From Thauera sp. K11 (GTDB taxonomy: Bacteria; Pseudomonadota; Gammaproteobacteria; Burkholderiales; Rhodocyclaceae): 64,000 nucleotides of DNA. Position 1 is the stretch's first letter. Every line of letters begins with the position of its first letter. The DNA lies in contig NZ_CP023439.1 of assembly GCF_002354895.1 (NCBI RefSeq), positions 1,798,001 to 1,862,000 on the forward strand, given 5' to 3'. Below, piece after piece: positions 63,770 through 64,000 of this stretch. A program made the position numbers and the translations under genes. Under the pieces are notes generated by a model. It had not been told where the DNA came from and ran no database searches. It saw nothing but the letters and a program-made list of their open reading frames with translations.

Positions 63770-64000
63770 ATGATGCAAGGAACACCACAGCACAGCAGCG
63801 ACTGGAACCCGGTCGGCCTCGGCCTGGTACCGATGGTGGTCGAACAGAGCGGTCGCGGCGAGCGCGCCTACGACATCTATTCGCGCCTACTGAAGGAGCG
63901 GGTGGTGTTCCTCGTCGGCCCCGTCAACGACGTGACGGCCAATCTGATCGTCGCCCAGTTGCTCTTCCTCGAGTCCGAGAATCCGGACAAGGACATCTAC
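63770..64000 (+). CDS. clpP: ATP-dependent Clp protease proteolytic subunit (3' end outside window)
   Basis: The first 77 codons are present and open to the window edge. The start region ([19 protein letters not shown], then [18 protein letters not shown] and [20 protein letters not shown]) is diagnostic of ClpP. The catalytic Ser-His-Asp lie beyond the edge. It forms the tig-clpP pair. Confidence 0.95.
   Translation, partial: MMQGTPQHSSDWNPVGLGLVPMVVEQSGRGERAYDIYSRLLKERVVFLVGPVNDVTANLIVAQLLFLESENPDKDIY

Overview
The window is 64 kb of mostly very GC-rich DNA with tightly packed genes and many GTG/TTG starts. The housekeeping gene order (mltG-tmk-holB-pilZ-tatD; prkA-yeaH-spoVR; tig-clpP), the stand-alone PilZ protein, Kup, TadA and a type I sulfide:quinone oxidoreductase all fit a betaproteobacterium, most likely of the Rhodocyclales (Azoarcus/Thauera) type. 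That placement is inferred from gene content and style, not from a marker search.

Region 1 (1-23.4 kb) is the downstream half of an extracellular contractile injection system (eCIS) locus. It runs on the + strand: a tail protein with a phage-tail-I-like domain, two small paralogous beta-rich proteins, two related proteins of unknown role, a 1655-residue protein with a tandem lectin-like duplication, a 540-residue protein that may act in the tail, the eCIS AAA+ ATPase, a 1500-residue protein with an eCIS core domain (DUF4157), a TPR protein, a second eCIS-core protein that ends in an OmpA-like domain and a metzincin-like zinc protease motif, and a small overlapping gene that resembles protease inhibitors of the emfourin type. 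Sheath, tube, spike and baseplate genes are not seen and would lie upstream of the window. An orphan sigma54-type activator follows.

Region 2 (24.8-36.2 kb) is ordinary chromosome: NfeD/paraslipin pair, Bcr/CflA exporter, DUF2237 protein, tRNA-Ser(GGA), a Yip1-like membrane protein, a PepSY/response regulator/histidine kinase operon with a tandem regulator box, an esterase, Kup and a sirtuin.

Region 3 (36.3-43.7 kb) is an accessory island whose first 3 kb is strikingly AT-rich. A promoter carrying a near-consensus Fur box precedes a small membrane protein. Then come a decayed fragment of the 5' end of the toxin-like gene, two small multi-TM proteins, a 583-residue calcium-loop protein that looks like a type I secretion substrate, and its HlyB-type ABC transporter and HlyD-type adaptor. 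The arrangement suggests an exported membrane-active protein with candidate immunity proteins.

Region 4 (43.7-64 kb) is core genome: HDOD protein, tadA, an L,D-transpeptidase fold protein, GNAT, NRDE and DUF4936 proteins, ygfZ, the mltG-tmk-holB-pilZ-tatD-ankyrin run, sulfide:quinone oxidoreductase, nadC, nnr, the prkA-yeaH-spoVR stress operon, trigger factor and the start of clpP.

A leader of up to 100 nt, with a GC-rich hairpin and a pyrimidine run facing the ribosome binding site, recurs in front of three eCIS genes and pilZ. It is the most unexpected non-coding signal in the window.
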